Source: Nitratifractor sp.
GTDB lineage: Bacteria; Campylobacterota; Campylobacteria; Campylobacterales; Sulfurovaceae
Direction: 5' to 3'
Length of the DNA stretch: 5,765 bases
NCBI GenBank assembly: GCA_015490055.1
Contig: WFYP01000253.1
Span: 1 to 5,765 of the forward strand
Position numbers and translations under genes: made by a program. This document shows positions 5,560 to 5,765 of this stretch, one piece after another (positions within the stretch are counted from its first letter, which is position 1; each line of letters opens with the position of its first letter). The notes beneath the pieces are model-generated. The model was not told where the DNA came from. It worked only from the letters and a program-made list of their open reading frames with translations, and did no database searches.

Positions 5560-5765
5560 ATGAAAAACACATCTGTAGAAATAGTTATTATAGAAGATGA
5601 AGAAGACATTTTAGAACTCGTAGAGTATCACTTACAAAAAGCAGGGTATGAGACCATGGGATTTCTATCTACCCAAAATGTAGAACAATTTTTAGAAGAA
5701 GAAAATCCTTCTCTTATGATTGTTGACCGTAATCTACCTGAATGTGAGGGTAGTGAATTTGTAGC
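5560..5765 (+). CDS. Response regulator, receiver domain (OmpR/PhoB-like), 3' end cut off
   Basis: Sixty-eight complete codons are present and the frame is open to the window edge. The start of a CheY-like receiver domain is clear: strand IVIIEDEED (residues 8-16) with acidic pocket Glu12/Asp13, helix ILELVEYHLQKAGY (17-30), and LMIVDRNLPECEG (52-64) with phospho-acceptor Asp56 followed by the usual N-L-P turn. This part of a two-component system would be phosphorylated by a sensor kinase, probably encoded further on. The sequence style suggests an OmpR/PhoB-type transcription factor, but the output domain lies outside the window, so class and target are not proven. The ATG places the pocket at the normal distance from the N-terminus, yet no Shine-Dalgarno sequence precedes it, which is unusual next to the other genes here. 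Direct repeats upstream hint at autoregulation. Confidence 0.88.
   Translation, partial: MKNTSVEIVIIEDEEDILELVEYHLQKAGYETMGFLSTQNVEQFLEEENPSLMIVDRNLPECEGSEFV

Noticed and set aside
1..5765. CRISPR array, tRNA/rRNA genes, transposase genes, or insertion-sequence ends
   Set aside because: No regularly spaced direct repeats, no tRNA-like cloverleaf, no transposase motifs and no terminal inverted repeats flanking the accessory genes were seen.

Overview
The window looks like chromosomal DNA from an AT-rich member of the Campylobacterota (Epsilonproteobacteria; a Sulfurimonas-, Sulfurovum- or Arcobacter-like organism). This is inferred from the low GC content, the A/T-ending codons, AAGGA-type ribosome sites, and promoters with a clear (often extended) -10 element but no convincing -35. 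The genus cannot be fixed from sequence reading alone.

Left part (1-2299): an incomplete gene with a very basic N-terminus runs leftward off the window. Divergent from it is a probable two-gene transcription unit. It holds a compact single-domain malic enzyme (malate to pyruvate) and, 8 bases later, a PgeF/YfiH-type laccase-domain protein. The divergent intergenic region carries a near-consensus CRP/FNR-type site. It is centred exactly at -41.5 from the start predicted by an extended -10 upstream of the malic enzyme gene, and about -60.5 from the predicted start of the leftward gene. A strong GC-rich inverted repeat lies inside the 5' part of pgeF.

Middle part (2296-5410): two accessory-type genes are arranged head to head around a 124-base intergenic region with a promoter for each. 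The leftward gene encodes an alpha/beta-hydrolase with a visible Ser-Asp-His set and a central hydrophobic stretch. Its stop codon overlaps the pgeF stop tail to tail. The rightward gene encodes an AAA-ATPase-like protein fused to a C-terminal PD-(D/E)XK nuclease-like domain (PF09820 + DUF1703 architecture). This pair, set between housekeeping genes, is the best candidate here for an uncharacterised system such as defence or conflict, but no function is shown by the sequence.

Right part (5411-5765): a probable intrinsic terminator follows the ATPase/nuclease gene. Then comes a short regulatory region with PhoB-box-like direct repeats of 11-bp period, and the start of an OmpR/PhoB-type response regulator that is cut by the window end.
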